A DNA stretch of 64,000 bases, from positions 1,017,001 to 1,081,000 of the forward strand of contig JAALGY010000037.1 of assembly GCA_032358165.1 (NCBI GenBank), read 5' to 3'. Shown in pieces: positions 1 through 11,991 of the stretch. The translations under genes were made by a program, and so were the position numbers. Source of the DNA: Diplosphaera chodatii (Eukaryota; Chlorophyta; Trebouxiophyceae; Prasiolales; Stichococcaceae). The notes below the pieces were generated by a model. That model saw nothing but the letters and a program-made list of their open reading frames with translations, was not told where the DNA came from and ran no database searches. The number at the start of each line of letters is the position of its first letter. Position 1 is the first letter of the stretch.

Positions 1-681
1 GACTATGCTCCGGGCAGCACATGCTGCCCGAGGGCGCTGCAGCGCCTGACATTGCTCGAGCTGGAGGATCCACCTGCATGTGCGCAGCTACTCACGTTCG
101 CTGGCTGCACTGGGCTGCGCGAGCTCCGCTTGAGTGGCGGTGCGTCATTGCTGCCGCTTGTGTGGCATCTGTACGTGTCACTGCTGCTGTCATTGGGAAT
201 GTGCAGTGCTCACCGTTCCATTGGAATCACCCGTGCATGGGCTGACGCTTGTCCCTGCGTCATCCCACTTGCAGTGTCAGAGGCCGCAGGCGTGTTGCCG
301 CTGCCCTTTCAGCAGGTCACCAAGCTGCATATATGCCGCGCCAAGCTCCCCTGGCCTCACATCCTGGCCATGATTGCGGACCTGCCGAAGTTGGAGATCC
401 TTAACGTGGTCGACTTGTTCAACATGAAATTAGCGGCAGCTGATGCTGTGCCGCTGTCACGGCTGCCAAAGCTGCGGGTCATCGACCTAAATGGATCGCG
501 GGTGTGCAATGCTGATCGTCCAAGGCACCCTGTGGGCAGAGTTCAGGCAATGTTTTTACATGTGTTTTCAGTGCAGCAATTGTTACGTCTGCAAAAGGCG
601 TTACCACATATTGAATGGGTAGTAGACCCACTGCCGGACATTGACTGGCAGGACGTCTTGCGAGACATTGGCCGTGACTGA
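1..681 (+). CDS. Leucine-rich-repeat protein, 3' part only
   Basis: The reading frame is open from base 1, so the 5' part lies outside the window. Exon 1-170 reads LRR-like text (CTGLRELRLSGGASLLPL). A GT...AG intron fits 171-274, and the next exon carries two more leucine-rich units (LAMIADLPKLEILNVVDL, then LSRLPKLRVIDLNGSR). A second intron from about 503 to about 570 fits, with the tail QQLLRLQKALPHIEWVVDPL ending at the TGA at 679-681. LRR units of this kind bind proteins, often in F-box or RNI-type proteins, but no F-box is visible here. Function and partner are unknown. It ends 140 bp from the convergent LSG1 gene. Confidence 0.6.
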   Translation, partial: DYAPGSTCCPRALQRLTLLELEDPPACAQLLTFAGCTGLRELRLSGGASLLPLVWHLYVSLLLSLGMCSAHRSIGITRAWADACPCVIPLAVSEAAGVLPLPFQQVTKLHICRAKLPWPHILAMIADLPKLEILNVVDLFNMKLAAADAVPLSRLPKLRVIDLNGSRVCNADRPRHPVGRVQAMFLHVFSVQQLLRLQKALPHIEWVVDPLPDIDWQDVLRDIGRD

Positions 682-821
682 TCAAACACTATCTTGTGAA
701 GGGTAGTGTGGTAATGGGCTGACGGCGCACCAGAAGCTGTATATGGCAAGCCAAGGTGTGAAATGACTTGAGTACAGGAGGGCAGACACTGCACTATTCA
801 GCTTGCAGACCTACGAAGCTG

Positions 822-3800
822 TCAATGTGCCGACACGAGGCCTGCCATGCGGCGGCGCGAGCCCTTGCCATGGAACTTGTGGGAGGCCCGCCTCGGCTTG
901 CCTGCCGTTTCACCACCCAGATGCAGCTCCCGCATGAGCGCCAGGTCTGCCTCTGAGATCTCCTCCTCATCAGGGCGGCTGACCTGCCCTGGAGCAGCGG
1001 ACGCGCTGGCCTCTGCTGGCGCTGCTGCAGCTGTGTCGCCGCCAGAGTCCCCGTCGGCAGAAGCCGAGTCTGCTGAGTCCGAGTTGCTGTCTTCGGTCGC
1101 TGGATCTGCTGCGCCTGCAAGTCCTGCACGGGCATTGCTGCTGGCAGCGCCGCTGTGGCAAACGCCTTGCGCAGCCGCTTCCAGCGGTGCATCGGCGGCC
1201 GCCACACGCCGGTCACCAGCACCGGGCAGCGGCGCCGACACGCCAGGCACATCCGCTGCTCGCTGAGCCACCGGCGGCAGGCAGAACGACACCAGCTTGC
1301 CGTCACAGAAGTCCCGCAGCACCTGCAGATTGCAAGGGAAAAATGTACGTTGCAGGCACGAAGTCCCTTTTGCAGCGGTCAGCCTCGAGCAGTTTAGCAT
1401 GAGGGCCCAGGGGCAGGCACTGTCCGGTTGCGAGAGTGTGGTGGGCAAAAACATAGCAGCCCACCTGGCGCCCTGCGCGAGCTTCGTCTGGCAGTCCAGC
1501 ACCCGTGGTCCAGCCTCGGGCTGAGGCCAGGGCCGCCAGCATGTGCGCCGCCGTCAGTGGTCTGCAGACATGCACATGAGGCCGCGCATCAGGACATGCA
1601 ACGTGTTTCCCTCTTGACAAGAACATAATGAGGCAGCTGGTTGCTCCACTGACCACAGGCCCTCAACAAAGGCGTACGTGCTGGACTTCTGTGGCACTGT
1701 GATGTTGTACACGCGCTCAATCTGCCGGACGCCCGCCTGCCGCAGCACCACCTCAGCCGGGGCACGCACGTCCGTCAGGCGGTCGATGGGGATGACGCCT
1801 GCAATGCGGGAATATTGAGTCAGCATGCGTCTCTTGGGATACGGTGCAAGGTGATCTCATTTGTGCCGGACGGGATCGCAAAGGGGAGAGGGGCGCAGCA
1901 GCCCACGATAATCAACAGGACACCAGGCGCACCCGCAGCCACCATCTCTGCCTTGGACTGCGCGTAGCGGGGCAGCACCAGGCCGGGGCAGTCGCAAAGC
2001 AACAGCGACTCGCTGACGATCAGCGTCTGAAAGTGCTTCGTCTTGCCCGGCGTCGCCGCCACTGCCGTCTTCTTGGAGCCTGCGCCCAACATTGCACTGG
2101 GTTGAAAGTACACAGCTTCAAAGTAGGGAAGTCGGCTCACAGCATGCAGATCAACACTGAGAAATAGTGCAGGCTACACATCAGTGAAGCTTTTACAGGC
2201 ATAAGTCGAAGTGGTCACTTCTCACCAAACAGGGCATTGATGGTGGAGCTCTTGCCCACGTTCGGGTACCCAGTCAGGCCAACAACCAGACGCCGCTCCA
2301 CATGTGATGAGGAACTCTCCTGCGTATGAGGAGATGGGCTGCCTTGTCAACTGTACTTCTGTCAACTGGCTGGCCCACACACATGTTATGACAAGAGTGG
2401 AAAGGCGTACGGCATTGATGCGCCATGGGCGCATGCCATAAGCACACCTCGGCAGGTGCGTCTACGGAGCTGGCGCCAGCTGCTGCTGCGGCTGCGGCTG
2501 CAGCCGCCGCCGCCTTAGCCTGGAACGCCCCCAGCAGCTGCTCGCATGTCAGCAGGCGCACGCGCTGGTCCTGGCAGCTCTGCTGCTGCATAGCTGCCTC
2601 AACTGCATCAACAGACCAAGTGTCTCGGGCAGTGGCCTGCCGGAAGTCACACTGCGGAGCCCAGTCACCAGCACACACTTAAACCTGAAGGTTGAACATA
2701 CGTGTTTGTGTGCAAACAGCATCGACGACGGATTTAGCGAGCACCTTCTTCGTCATCAGCTGCCTGAGCCGCAAGCTTGGCTGACCAGAAGAGGTAGGAG
2801 ATGCCCTGGCTGTCAAAATAGTCCGCCCAGGCGACACGTGCAGCCTGCACAGCCACCGGGAACGACTGGGCCTTCAACCTAGTACCTCACAAAGACCATG
2901 CATCTCACAAAACCCATAAGGCATGTTGCTGACTGAAAGACTGAACAGCCACATGCAACACAGCACCAGCGCAGCAAGCTCAGTAGCAGCCTCACCTCTG
3001 GCAGAAGGTCGGACTTGTTCAGCAGCAGCATGGCGCCCTTGTGGCGCGAGATGCTGCGCGCATAGTCTTCTAGGTCCGACGACCGGTATGTCAGCGGGTC
3101 ACGTGCGTCGATCACCTGCGCAGCGATGGCCACGCACATGCCGTTGACTATTCGGTCACTTGGTTCGGCACCAACGGATTGCAGTGCCGAGAAGTGGGAT
3201 CCAGCCCGTGACAAATTGGCACGCAGGTCATGACCTACGATCGCCTGACTCTGATTTGTGAGCTGACATGTGAGCTGACACTCTTGGGCGCCTTGCTCCT
3301 GTCTGTCCCAACGGCATGCGCACCTGCACGATGACGTCGGAGCGCTCCAGCACGCGCCACAGCTGCCGCCACACCTCCAGGTTCTTCTCGAAGGGCGTCA
3401 GCACCAGGTGCTCGTCTTCCTCCAGCCTGCAAATACAGCGCAACAGCAGCCGCTACACAATGCTCCCCTCTCTTCTGGCGGCGCGCTGTGGTCAGGGCAA
3501 AGGACACAGGCACCGTGCTTGCTCCCAACATCTATCCTAGATGCAGGCACGTGTAACTCAATGCTAAACCCATTCGTCACCGGGAAACACAGGAAGGGGG
3601 CAGCACCGCACCTGGCGAGGTCGCGGCGCCAGGCGAGGAAGGCCTCCCGCTCCTGCGCCTCCACCTGCTCGCCCGTCATCTCCCGGCTCCAGGCCGGCCG
3701 CCTCGGGATGCGCAGCCGGTACTGGTTGCGCTCCTGCATGGTGCAACGCAACGGTGTCAGGCCCGGAACGCTCGTGCATTTGAGAGCAGCGCCTGCTGCC

Positions 3801-4437
3801 TGCTGCTACTTGCGCATCAACATGATAGAGCCAGGGTGTTAGCTTCACGGCAGTCCTCAGCATGAGCAGCAGACCTCTGCAACGGCGCGGGCCTCGGCGC
3901 TGCGCTCGCGGTCCAGGTCGCTGACGGCGGCGCCCGTGGACACCACCACCGCCTGGTCGCGGTCGGCTGCGAAGTCGCGCCCTGCCAGGTCCGCCTGAGC
4001 CAGGGAATGCATGGGCTAGCCACTGGCGGCAATGCATGACCTGCATTGAGCCAATCACAGCAGGCATGCTGCAAGGCGTGCAGTGTGGTTCCGATACGAC
4101 CAGCTATGTGCTGACCATGTTCATGATCTCGTTGAGGTCGTTGGTCTCCAAAACACTCTGCATGCCATACTTGGCCGTGTCCGTGGTGTGCCTCCCGACC
4201 AGGATGCTTGCCGCCTTGGTGCCCTTGCCCTCCTGCGCGATGGGAGGTTGTACTGATGTATGTTATCACACTTTGCTGACAATCAGGCGCCAAAGCCAAC
4301 CTGCAGTGCAGCAACATGTGCAATGCGGAGGCGGCACACTAAGGGTACAAACACATATGCACCTTGCGCGCTTTGTTGACCAGCACGCTGCCGACCTTCG
4401 CTCCTGAGCTTCGGGCCTTGCCATTATGCTTGCCCAT
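822..4437 (-). CDS. LSG1: Large-subunit GTPase LSG1 (60S ribosome maturation)
   Basis: LSG1 is a cytoplasmic, circularly permuted GTPase that releases the export adaptor NMD3 from pre-60S ribosomal subunits. On the minus strand the exons give, in order: the start MGKHNGKARSSGAKVGS (ATG at 4435-4437); PRRPAWSREMTGEQVEAQE near 3700-3640; LTPFEKNLEVWRQLWRVLER near 3400-3340; VIDARDPLTYRS; the G4 motif LLNKSDLLPE near 3050-3000; YFDSQGISYLFWSAKLAAQA near 2810-2760; the P-loop GYPNVGKSSTINALFG at about 2275-2226; and the G3 motif DCPGLVLP near 1995-1970. G4 before G1 is the permuted order expected for the family. The C-terminus is acidic/serine-rich and ends in a basic tail (KPRRASHKFHGKGSRRR). 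An insert of 12 alanines sits just before the P-loop exon (about 2475-2510). It is head-to-head with the FAM136A-like gene. Intron borders are approximate. Confidence 0.93.
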
Positions 4438-4817
4438 GCTGAGGCAGGCTCACGCTTCGACACAGGTTAGGCCCTTCAAAGGGCACCAGGTGAGCGCCGG
4501 CTGCAGCACGGCAGTGGCTTGTGACACACCAGTGCGCTCGACTGCGTGATGATGATTATCCTGAAGCTACCCAAAGCAGTGATGCAAGTGCGTCAGTGGG
4601 GACGTGCTGCGGTGCTGCACCCGAGGTCTGTCCAGGGATTACGCAATGAGCTTCACAGCAGTCGACACACAACAGTGAAGCAGCGACCGTCCCTGCGTTC
4701 CATCTGCTGCTGGCGCTTGCTGTGAACGACCTTCATCCTTGAAACCTTGTAACAGCGGCGCATCTGCGACGGGCCGATCGCATCGCTCTCTGCTGCTGGT
4801 GCAAACGTCAACACAAC
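4438..4817. promoter_or_regulatory. Shared 5' region of LSG1 and the FAM136A-like gene
   Basis: These 380 bases separate two start codons on opposite strands, so both promoters and 5' UTRs must lie here or overlap the genes. I see no clear TATA box and no coding signal. Confidence 0.5.
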
Positions 4818-5644
4818 ATGGCGTCTGCAGCACAGCAGCGTGCTGAAGTCGTGCGAGAGGTACAATGCATCAATTGGCATCACCGCGTCACGAGCATTCA
4901 CAACACGTGCCTGAATGAGCTGACCTTCCGCAGCAGAGGAGCTGGTGGCTCTGGACGCCAGGCCTTGTCTCCTGCAAACTCACGCAGGCTGTTGAAGAGT
5001 TCGTGACCGGACTGGACAAGAAGTTCTTCAGGCCCCTGCAGAAGGAGAGCTACCTGTGCAGCGCGAGAGCATGTGAATCCGCTCGTGATCAGGCGACCTT
5101 ACAGCAGCAGTGCGCATCCGCCAAACACCGCGCTGCTTTGCCAATGCGATAGCAAGCTTCGTCCTTGACCTGAGACCTTTACATTACATCTGCATGCGCA
5201 TTATCATCTGGGCGTCGCCGTTTGGCTGTGCAGGTGCCAAGACTGCCAGCGGCCTGTGGCGGCGGCCGAGCAGATCCTCCAACAGCAGCTGCAGGGCTTC
5301 CAGGCGCGGCTGCAGCGCTGCGCGGAGCGGTGTCAGGACCAGGCGCAGGTGCAACGCACTGCCCATCGTTCTTGTCGTCGGTCACCACATGCTGGACACA
5401 ACACCATACACGATTCAGCACATCGAGACCATATTGTTGAATTTGTGTGCATCTGCACCTTTGGGTGAAACGTGTCTTTGTCAATCAGGAGAAGCTGCCG
5501 AGTGATCCGCAGCCTAAGGACATCTCGCGGGCAGAGGGTCAGCTGGAGGGATGCATCGCTGACTGCGCGGAAACATATCAGAAGCAGATCCCAAAGATGA
5601 GGTCGGACACAGAGGCCCAGCTGCGCAAGCTGCTGCCGCGATGA
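4818..5644 (+). CDS. FAM136A-like (DUF842) mitochondrial cysteine-motif protein
   Basis: Four exons join in phase to about 144 residues, the usual family size: 4818-4859, 4988-5109, 5234-5348 and 5489-5644. Exon 1 begins MASAAQQRAEVVRE. Exon 2 carries AVEEFVTGLDKKFFRPLQKE and then YLCSARACESARD. Exon 3 reads CQDCQRPVAAAEQILQQQLQ and continues to RCAERCQDQAQ. Exon 4 has GCIADCAETYQKQIPKM and ends LRKLLPR. The paired cysteines (C-x4-C, C-x2-C, C-x3-C, C-x3-C) and their spacing match human FAM136A. That protein is mitochondrial and of unknown biochemical role; human variants are linked to Meniere disease. The first pair is C-x4-C rather than C-x3-C. It lies 470 bp upstream of a complex I gene on the same strand, but each should have its own promoter. 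Confidence 0.88.
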
Positions 5645-6112
5645 CCCTGCTGTGCTGCTTGGCTGCAGCACAGCTGAACTCCAAAGTTTGATGAAGCTTG
5701 CACCGATGGCGCTTGCACTGTGTTGTTGAGTTCGATTATTGTGGCGACCCAACACCTACCATTGACGCCCATGTAAAGCTGTATGCTTGTCGTCGTCGCC
5801 GCACCTTGCTTCATTCCGTTATTACGTCTCCAGCCAACTTCAACATGTGGCTTCCTTTTACCGGCATGGAGCTGAAGTTATAGTCGCGAGCAGGTAGGAT
5901 TGCTGCTGCTGGAGCCTAGAAGGAGCATCAGAAGGGGCGGAAGGCTCCCTCTTTCGTAATTTCGCCTTACAGAATAGGGTTTTGATGACACTTCTGATGC
6001 GACTTGACTGCAGTGAAGCTTCAGAACCGTGCTTGCAGCCGCGTATGACCTGCTGTGCCACACGTATCAACCCAGGTGTTGCAGATACTGTCGCGTCCAT
6101 CAGCGTGCAGCC
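5645..6112. other. Intergenic stretch between two tandem genes
   Basis: It holds the 3' UTR of the FAM136A-like gene and the promoter of NDUFS7. A TGTAA, a candidate poly(A) signal, occurs near 5771. I see no further gene. Confidence 0.5.
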
Positions 6113-7505
<1,393 letters not shown>

Positions 7506-7866
7506 GCACACAGCTGCCTCCAGGCTGGGGCTGTTTGGACCGCACTTGGGTATACAGCAGCCTTCAGGCAGAGTTGAGGCTACTGGACCCGAGACTTTGA
7601 GAGGCGTCTGCCGTCAAGAGCAGGCTGTCACCCATCTGCAGCTCGTGCTGTCATGTTACGCTATTTCTACTGTCACCATTTGGTTGCTGTGCTTTTGTAC
7701 CACTGCTGGTTGAGGCGTCTTCTGTAACTACAAATCTAGCAAACATTTCAACACACTATGTGTGCCCCTACCCACTGCTCCTAAGCAAACCTCGCAAGTT
7801 GTCTTGGACAACAGTCCAAAGCACAGATCTCAGATCATGTTCAATCGACAATCTCGTGCAGTGTTA
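7506..7866. terminator. 3' regions of the convergent NDUFS7 and SDH4 genes
   Basis: This stretch separates two stop codons and shows no coding signal. A TGTAA at 7723-7727, about 220 bases after the NDUFS7 stop, matches the chlorophyte poly(A) signal. No equally clear signal is seen on the other strand. Confidence 0.45.
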
Positions 7867-8956
7867 TTAGTGCTTCTCTGGCTTGTGCCACAGTGACTTC
7901 ACAGTCGACGTGATGCCAGGCCCTGATACGTTCAGCTTCATTAGTCCCAGGAACGTGACACCTGATGCTGCCAGCAGCCCCCACCGAGACGCACCTGTAG
8001 ATCGCAAACAGCAGCGCTGACTTTGGCCGTGGACAGCCCCAGCAGAGATAACCGGTGCACCGACCTTGCAGCAGTGTCTTGTTCAAATGTATGACTGCGC
8101 AGCCACTTGCAATATCAGGGTATCCAAGTGAACCTCACCCATGAATCGCGGAGGAACATAGTCGGAGACGATGCCATTGGCGCCCACATGCATGTGCAGA
8201 GGGATGACGGCCGCCAGCGCAAAGTCTGTGAGCCTTGTCAGTGGCGTGTGCTGCACATCGAGGTGAGAGCATAGTTGGGCTAGGAGTACCGCAGGTGAAC
8301 CATCGATGAACAGTGCAGCAGCATTCAGAGTCATCACACACACACAGCTTCAGAGTTGTATGCACCTCGCCGCCCAATGCTGCAATGGGCACGAGGCCTG
8401 CGGTGCGGAGTGCGAAGCAAAGTCAGCCTCTCGTATGTGCACAGCAAGGCGCCAATGCAAGCGATGCAGGTCATGCCCAAGTACTCACCCGCCAAGGCTA
8501 CATGGGACTGGTCGTAAACCTTCCTGAACGCTGGCCCCGCCGAGTCCGCTACGACGGTAGACGCAGTACACTTCAATCACAGCTCGTCAGGTCCTGTTGG
8601 TGAAGCATTCCTGGGCAAGCGGTGCATTGATGCAGGGGCGCCATGTGAGATGCAGCACCACTGATACAACATACACCAGCACGTACCCTTTAAAATCTTC
8701 TCGAGTGTCACCATGCTGCTAACAGGTGAGATTGTTACCAGTCCAGGTCCCAGCGCACGATCCGAAACCTGCTCGGATGTCGCACTGTCCTCAACGTAAT
8801 GTATGATCAGGTAGACCAGCGTCTGCCGCAATGAAGCAAGAGGCGGCTGGATCGACCGGGTGAGCTTCCAGTTTGTATGTGACGCTGTGCAGAAGTGACG
8901 CTGCCAGCACCGTTCCGCACTCTGCAAAATGCCTTGTCGATGAGGGGCATAGGCAT
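7867..8956 (-). CDS. SDH4: Succinate dehydrogenase membrane anchor, SDHD/CybS type
   Basis: This is the small membrane anchor of complex II, which with SDH3 binds heme b and ubiquinone. The last four exons join in phase: about 8570-8489, 8397-8366, 8250-8139 and 7994-7867. Joined, they read KVYDQSHVALAG, LVPIAALGGE, TDFALAAVIPLHMHVGANG, IVSDYVPPRFMGASRWG and GLMKLNVSGPGITSTVKSLW, ending HKPEKH. Three hydrophobic segments and the histidine-rich AAVIPLHMHVGANGIVSDYV heme/quinone region are typical of CybS. The 5' end is uncertain. An ATG at 8954-8956 opens PMPLIDKAFCRVRNGAG, which looks like a mitochondrial presequence, but its splice to the next exon is not settled. The annotation as SDH4 rests on these motifs and on the adjacent SDH3. 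Confidence 0.82.
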
Positions 8957-9171
8957 GGCACTACCGTGCCTTCGGTCGAGCTGCAACCCTGCTGCAGTTG
9001 CAGACCGTTCTCTGATTGCTTCTTGCTGTAACAAGTCCAAGGCAAAGGCGCTGCGTGTAACAGGACTGCGTCACCCGGCACGTTGACGCAGTGCAATAGT
9101 GACGATACCTACATCCTTGACACCGAACCCCCTTTGCGAGCCTGATCCTGCCTTGACCTGTGGACCACAAG
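8957..9171. promoter_or_regulatory. Bidirectional promoter region of SDH4 and SDH3
   Basis: About 215 bases lie between the inferred start codons of the two complex II anchor genes. There is no room for two separate long promoters, so shared regulation is likely by inference. No TATA box is evident. Confidence 0.5.
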
Positions 9172-9771
9172 ATGTCGTTGGCAGCTGCCAGGGGCCTGGC
9201 CGCTGCAGCACGGCTATCACAGTCAGCAGCCGAGCCAGGGCCTGCGTTGCTGACGCAGCTCAGAGCGTTTGCGACGGTGCCGGAGTTCTTCGGCAAGCCA
9301 TCGCACTACACTGAGGGCACCGGCTTTCTGGGCGTGCCAGAAAACAACAGAGACCTGGCCGGCAAGCGGCCGGTGTCGCCACATGTGTTTGAGGTGGATG
9401 CGCCGACGCAGTTCCACTACAAGATGCCCATCAACGCGGTCTCCTCGATTGCAAACCGCGTCAGTGGCAGCATGCTGACCGGCGTGTTCGTGACGGCGGG
9501 CGCCATCGCGCTCAATGGCGACCTGACGGCGGTGGTGGACTGGGTGCGGGGCTCTATACTGGTGTACCCGGCGCGCGCCATGATCGCGGGGCCGCTGCTG
9601 TACCACTACATTGGGGGGCTGCGCCACATCGCCTGGGACCACGCTAAGTATGGCATGCAGAGTGAGAAGGGGGATATGCTTGACCCGAAAAACGTCGACA
9701 GGTCATCGTGGGCTGCGATTTATGCCACAGCTGCTGGCACGCTTGTGGCTACCGTCATGAGCTTTTGGTGA
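9172..9771 (+). CDS. SDH3: Succinate dehydrogenase cytochrome b556 subunit (SDHC)
   Basis: This single exon encodes 199 residues. SDHC anchors succinate dehydrogenase in the inner mitochondrial membrane and provides ligands for heme b and the quinone site. The first ~40 residues (MSLAAARGLAAAARLSQSAA...) form a mitochondrial presequence. The family signature follows: RPVSPHVFEVDAPTQFHYKM, then SSIANRVSGSMLTGVFVTAG (the S-x3-R-x-SG quinone-site segment). YHYIGGLRHIAWDHAKYG carries the conserved heme-ligand histidine. A third membrane segment (WAAIYATAAGTLVATVMSFW) ends the protein. An in-frame ATG at 9160 would add four residues. It is one of very few intronless genes in the window. Confidence 0.95.
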   Translation: MSLAAARGLAAAARLSQSAAEPGPALLTQLRAFATVPEFFGKPSHYTEGTGFLGVPENNRDLAGKRPVSPHVFEVDAPTQFHYKMPINAVSSIANRVSGSMLTGVFVTAGAIALNGDLTAVVDWVRGSILVYPARAMIAGPLLYHYIGGLRHIAWDHAKYGMQSEKGDMLDPKNVDRSSWAAIYATAAGTLVATVMSFW

Positions 9772-10170
9772 ATTAGATGCAGGGCTTGCCAAGCAACGCT
9801 GCTTCGGCTGAGGCTTGGCAGCATGCTGTCGATAGGACTAGGTTGGTGATAGATATAGTAGTGCTGCTCGAGCTGTTGGGTCCTGCCTGACTGCAGCACT
9901 GTGTGCAAGACCAAAGCATCACGACTTCACAGTATTGCACAGGTACAACCTCAAGACCACTGAGGCATCAGCAATACTGTCGAGCAGGCAACTCGGATCA
10001 AGCAGCATTTGTTGCCGTACATCAAATACGTTTGGCAGACTTCCCACTGACCCCATGTATGCGACACGAGCATAGGCACAAGAGCAAACTGCCATGCAAA
10101 TACACACCAAAGGCGGACAACCCCAAAATCGCGTTTGTACAGCCAAAACGTTGGAGCTGACATCGTTATG
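9772..10170. other. Convergent 3' region without a gene
   Basis: It holds the 3' UTRs of SDH3 and of the minus-strand membrane-protein gene. Small frames here are short and have no recognisable product. Confidence 0.4.
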
Positions 10171-11245
10171 TCATCTCTGGACCATTGCCTGGCCGGTCCG
10201 CCCCTCATGCCGCTCGTGTGACTTGCCGGACGGCATCTGCACCAGCGCTGCCAGACGTGCCTCCAACTCTGGTGACAGGAGGGGTGCAGACCTCCGCACG
10301 ACCTGCCGTCGACCAAGCCGCAGCCCGCCGCTCTGGAAGCTGATTGCCGCCTGCATCAGGAATGCGGGCAGGAAGGCCGCACGTTCGTGCGCCTCCGCCG
10401 CCACCAGCAGGCTGCTCGGCAGGTGAAAGCCCAGCTGCACCTGTGGGCGGGTCCACATCGAATCGTTGGTCAGGAGCCTGATGGCATTGCTCGAAGCAAG
10501 TGCATCCAGGTGCAGACGGCGGTCATGGATATGCTTTAAGAGCATGCTTGTACAGGCACGCGTTCAGGCTATGCACCTGCAGGACGGTGGCGAGCGCAGC
10601 GATGGCTGTGACGGGGCTGATGGCTGCTGTCAGGCCTGGTGACATTGTCCTCATAGTACCAGCGACGACGGCGGCCGCGGCGGGCTCAGCGGTGACTGCG
10701 GCGGCAAGGCGGCAGTTGGCGGCGGCGACCGCCGCCAGGCAGGCACCCTGGAGCGGCAGGTGCAGCTGCAGGCGCAGGCGCCACGCGAATGCGCAGAAGG
10801 CCAGCAGGAGGTGCTGGCCGCCCTGCAGTGCCAGGAAGGCCGCCACGCTGCCGCCGCAGTGCCGCGGGCTGGACGCTGTCATTTCCGCTGCCGACGCCGC
10901 CGCTGCCGCCAGCGCCAGCCGGAGCACGCACAATATTGCACTCCTATGGCGGATGTAGGCGGCTGGCGCCAGCTGCTGGAGCGCCGCTGCCGCCGCTGAG
11001 GCCACGGCCAGCAGGACCAGGGCTGCCGGCTGGGCCGCTGTCGGCGTCCAGCCGAGGCGGTAGGCGGCCGCTGCACACCACGCCAGCGCGAACGCGAAGC
11101 CCAGAGGGTCTAACACGGCGTGCTTGCGGCTGTGGGCGTCACGGAAGGCTGCTTCGATGCGCAGCTGCCGGAAAGCGAGCGGCGCCCATGCGCGGGGTAG
11201 CCCTTTGCTGGAGTGCGTCCGGACCGGACCAGCATTGGGATCCAT
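10171..11245 (-). CDS. Unrecognised alanine-rich multi-spanning membrane protein
   Basis: I do not recognise this family. From the ATG at 11243-11245 the frame reads MDPNAGPVRTHSSKGLPRAW. It then runs for about 220 residues dominated by Ala/Leu hydrophobic stretches (for example PLGFAFALAWCAAAAYRL, AALVLLAVASAAAAALQQL, ISPVTAIAALATVLQ), consistent with roughly 6-8 membrane helices. An intron starts near 10574 (donor after ATVLQ) and ends near 10530. The second exon, beginning around HIHDRRLHLDALASSN, encodes a soluble C-terminus with VQLGFHLPSSLLVAAEAHER and a stop at 10171. Total length is about 330 residues. The frame stays open upstream of 11245 to about 11596 without another ATG, so an extra 5' exon is possible. 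Opposite-strand frames here mirror its alanine codons. Confidence 0.55.
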
Positions 11246-11991
11246 AATGGCCTGCGCAAAGAACGGTGAGCATGTCACAGGGCTCTTATGATGACAGAAC
11301 AGCCTTCGTGCACCGCCGGCCTGCCTGCGCTGCTGTTGTACGCCCTGATGGGGCCACCTGCCGGGTGGAAGCTCGGGGGCAACGCTGGCCGAGCCGGATC
11401 GGTGTCCTTCTGAATGCAACTGCACACATTGACCGATGGCATGGCCGAAACAGCTGTGATCATTTTGTGGGGCGCTGCAGCGACGGTGCACACGCAGTCG
11501 GGGCAACCCCCAAAAGGTCCTTCGGGAAAGCTTCGGCTTCCAGAAGGTGAGTTGGCACAGGGCAGCCCAGCGCTGGAAGGCCACCGGCCACCTCACCTAT
11601 CCCAAGATATGCTGTTTACGCCGCCCAGGGCAGGCGCTGACGGCGCACGCGGTGCACAGTACGCGTCCGCCCTGTCTCGCGCTCAGGCGAAGGCGCAGTC
11701 AGACACGCTTCCATGACCCAGGCTGCTCCATGGCGGGCATACTGTAAGCTCTTGTCAGCTTCACACGAGCAATTCTGGTGGGAAAAGCTGTGTAATCGGA
11801 ATCACTGTCAGTGCTCCGCAGCATACGAAAGCTTCCTGGGGGAGTGCTACGCATCTGCACGCCCCTTGGAGGATTTTGGCTGGATTCTCGCTTTACAGTG
11901 TGCTGCAGGGCTGCTGTTGAACGGAAGTGCCGGTACAGTTATTACAGGCTGACGTGTGCGTAGGTCGCACACTGCACTCAGACGCTCAGTG
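11246..11991. other. Intergenic region between two minus-strand genes
   Basis: It contains the promoter side of the membrane-protein gene and the 3' side of VDR. Plus-strand frames at 11414-11716 and 11713-11952 have no family likeness and no supporting neighbours. A missing 5' exon of the membrane-protein gene could lie here. Confidence 0.35.

Noticed and set aside
8330..8345. Short CA-dinucleotide run as a microsatellite
   Set aside because: Only about five repeats, inside an SDH4 intron; too short to list.
10500..10999. Plus-strand Ala/Arg-rich frames
   Set aside because: They mirror the alanine codons of the minus-strand membrane-protein exon and lack motifs.
11414..11952. Two adjacent plus-strand frames with a GTGAGT donor-like site
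   Set aside because: No recognisable product, and the interval sits between two minus-strand genes; kept as intergenic.
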